Source: Deuterostichococcus epilithicus
Taxonomy: Eukaryota; Chlorophyta; Trebouxiophyceae; Prasiolales; Stichococcaceae
DNA: 64,000 bases
NCBI GenBank assembly: GCA_033439295.1
Contig: JAVTLE010000010.1
Coordinates: forward strand, 558,001 to 622,000
Direction: 5' to 3'
Shown here: positions 63,738-64,000 of the stretch, in pieces
Layout of the letters: each line of letters opens with the position of its first letter
Position numbering within the stretch: position 1 is the first letter of the stretch
Translations under genes and position numbers: made by a program
Notes under the pieces: model-generated
The model's database searches: none
Told to the model about the DNA's origin: nothing
The model's input: the letters and a program-made list of their open reading frames with translations, nothing else

Positions 63738-64000
63738 CTGCAAACGCACACGGATGCCTTCAGTGATGACCATGTAAACAGAGTTGAAGCCTCGATGGAA
63801 AGTCACTGGGCCTCGCCACCTGGAAGACTGTCAGCACCACCAGATGGCCAGCACATGGCTCAGCTATCTCGGATGGCAGTGGCTGCGAAAGGGAACCACG
63901 TGACAACCAAGACGGACCGTGGACTGGGTGCTGCACGACAGGGCATGCGCCGAAGTCCCTGCGGGCATAGCCGAGGAATGTTGCTGCCGCGGTGACCTCG
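63738..64000. other. upstream part of the ABC transporter gene, cut by the window edge
   Basis: Probably intron plus a 5' exon border; no membrane-domain exon could be set. Confidence 0.4.

Overview
This window reads as nuclear chromosomal DNA of a green alga, most likely a chlorophyte of the Trebouxiophyceae or a relative (inference). The DNA is GC-rich. Almost every gene is split into many short exons by introns that start GTGCG/GTGAG and end GCAG. The proteins are eukaryotic, with plant-lineage types among them: the separate ATP-citrate lyase A subunit, a RETICULATA/DUF3411 plastid protein, AKR2, and chloroplast transit peptides. No bacterial operon, CRISPR array or insertion sequence was seen. 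Exon borders were placed by hand from GT(GC)/AG sites, reading-frame phase and remembered family conservation. In the recognised genes whose ends could be set, all exon lengths sum to whole codons.

Layout: 1-121, edge of a ciliary LRR gene (DNAAF11-like, -). 1020-7644, MCM4 (+), convergent with the HAS1/DDX18 DEAD-box helicase 8005-13068 (-). 13627-15940, RNA polymerase III subunit RPC6 (+), followed by a small C-terminally anchored membrane protein 15994-17583 (+). 18047-20604, RETICULATA-related protein (-). 20.6-23.8 kb is gene-poor, with a weak gene candidate, a tandem repeat, CTG-rich DNA and a run of hairpins that may be a structured RNA. 23807-23890, tRNA-Leu(CAA). 24423-28142, ATP-citrate lyase A (+). 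29180-31385, GATA zinc-finger factor (-). 32943-33766, SmD3 (+). 34097-37546, coiled-coil protein (-). 38880-40584, casein kinase 2 beta (+). 41301-41966, a 117-residue FLASH-like coiled-coil protein (+). 42714-44205, 3-hydroxyacyl-CoA dehydratase (+). 44591 to about 50200, a ViaA-like VWA protein (-), head to head with a RavA-like MoxR AAA+ ATPase 50447-54665 (+). 54984-56500 and beyond, BAH-domain protein (-). 57563-58583, unrecognised small membrane protein (+). 58941-62028, AKR2 (-). 62368-63737, part of an ABC-D transporter (-) that runs off the right edge.

Two points stand out. First, the RavA/ViaA pair, an operon in enterobacteria, sits here as a divergent nuclear gene pair around a short shared upstream region, and RavA carries a plastid-type leader. 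Second, introns of at least six unrelated genes hold decayed tandem copies of the neighbouring exon edge together with its splice site, at least fourteen copies in 64 kb. Several copies have stops or frame breaks. This looks like a genome-wide habit of short tandem duplication at exon-intron borders. A smaller pattern is five introns that are best joined with GC rather than GT donors.
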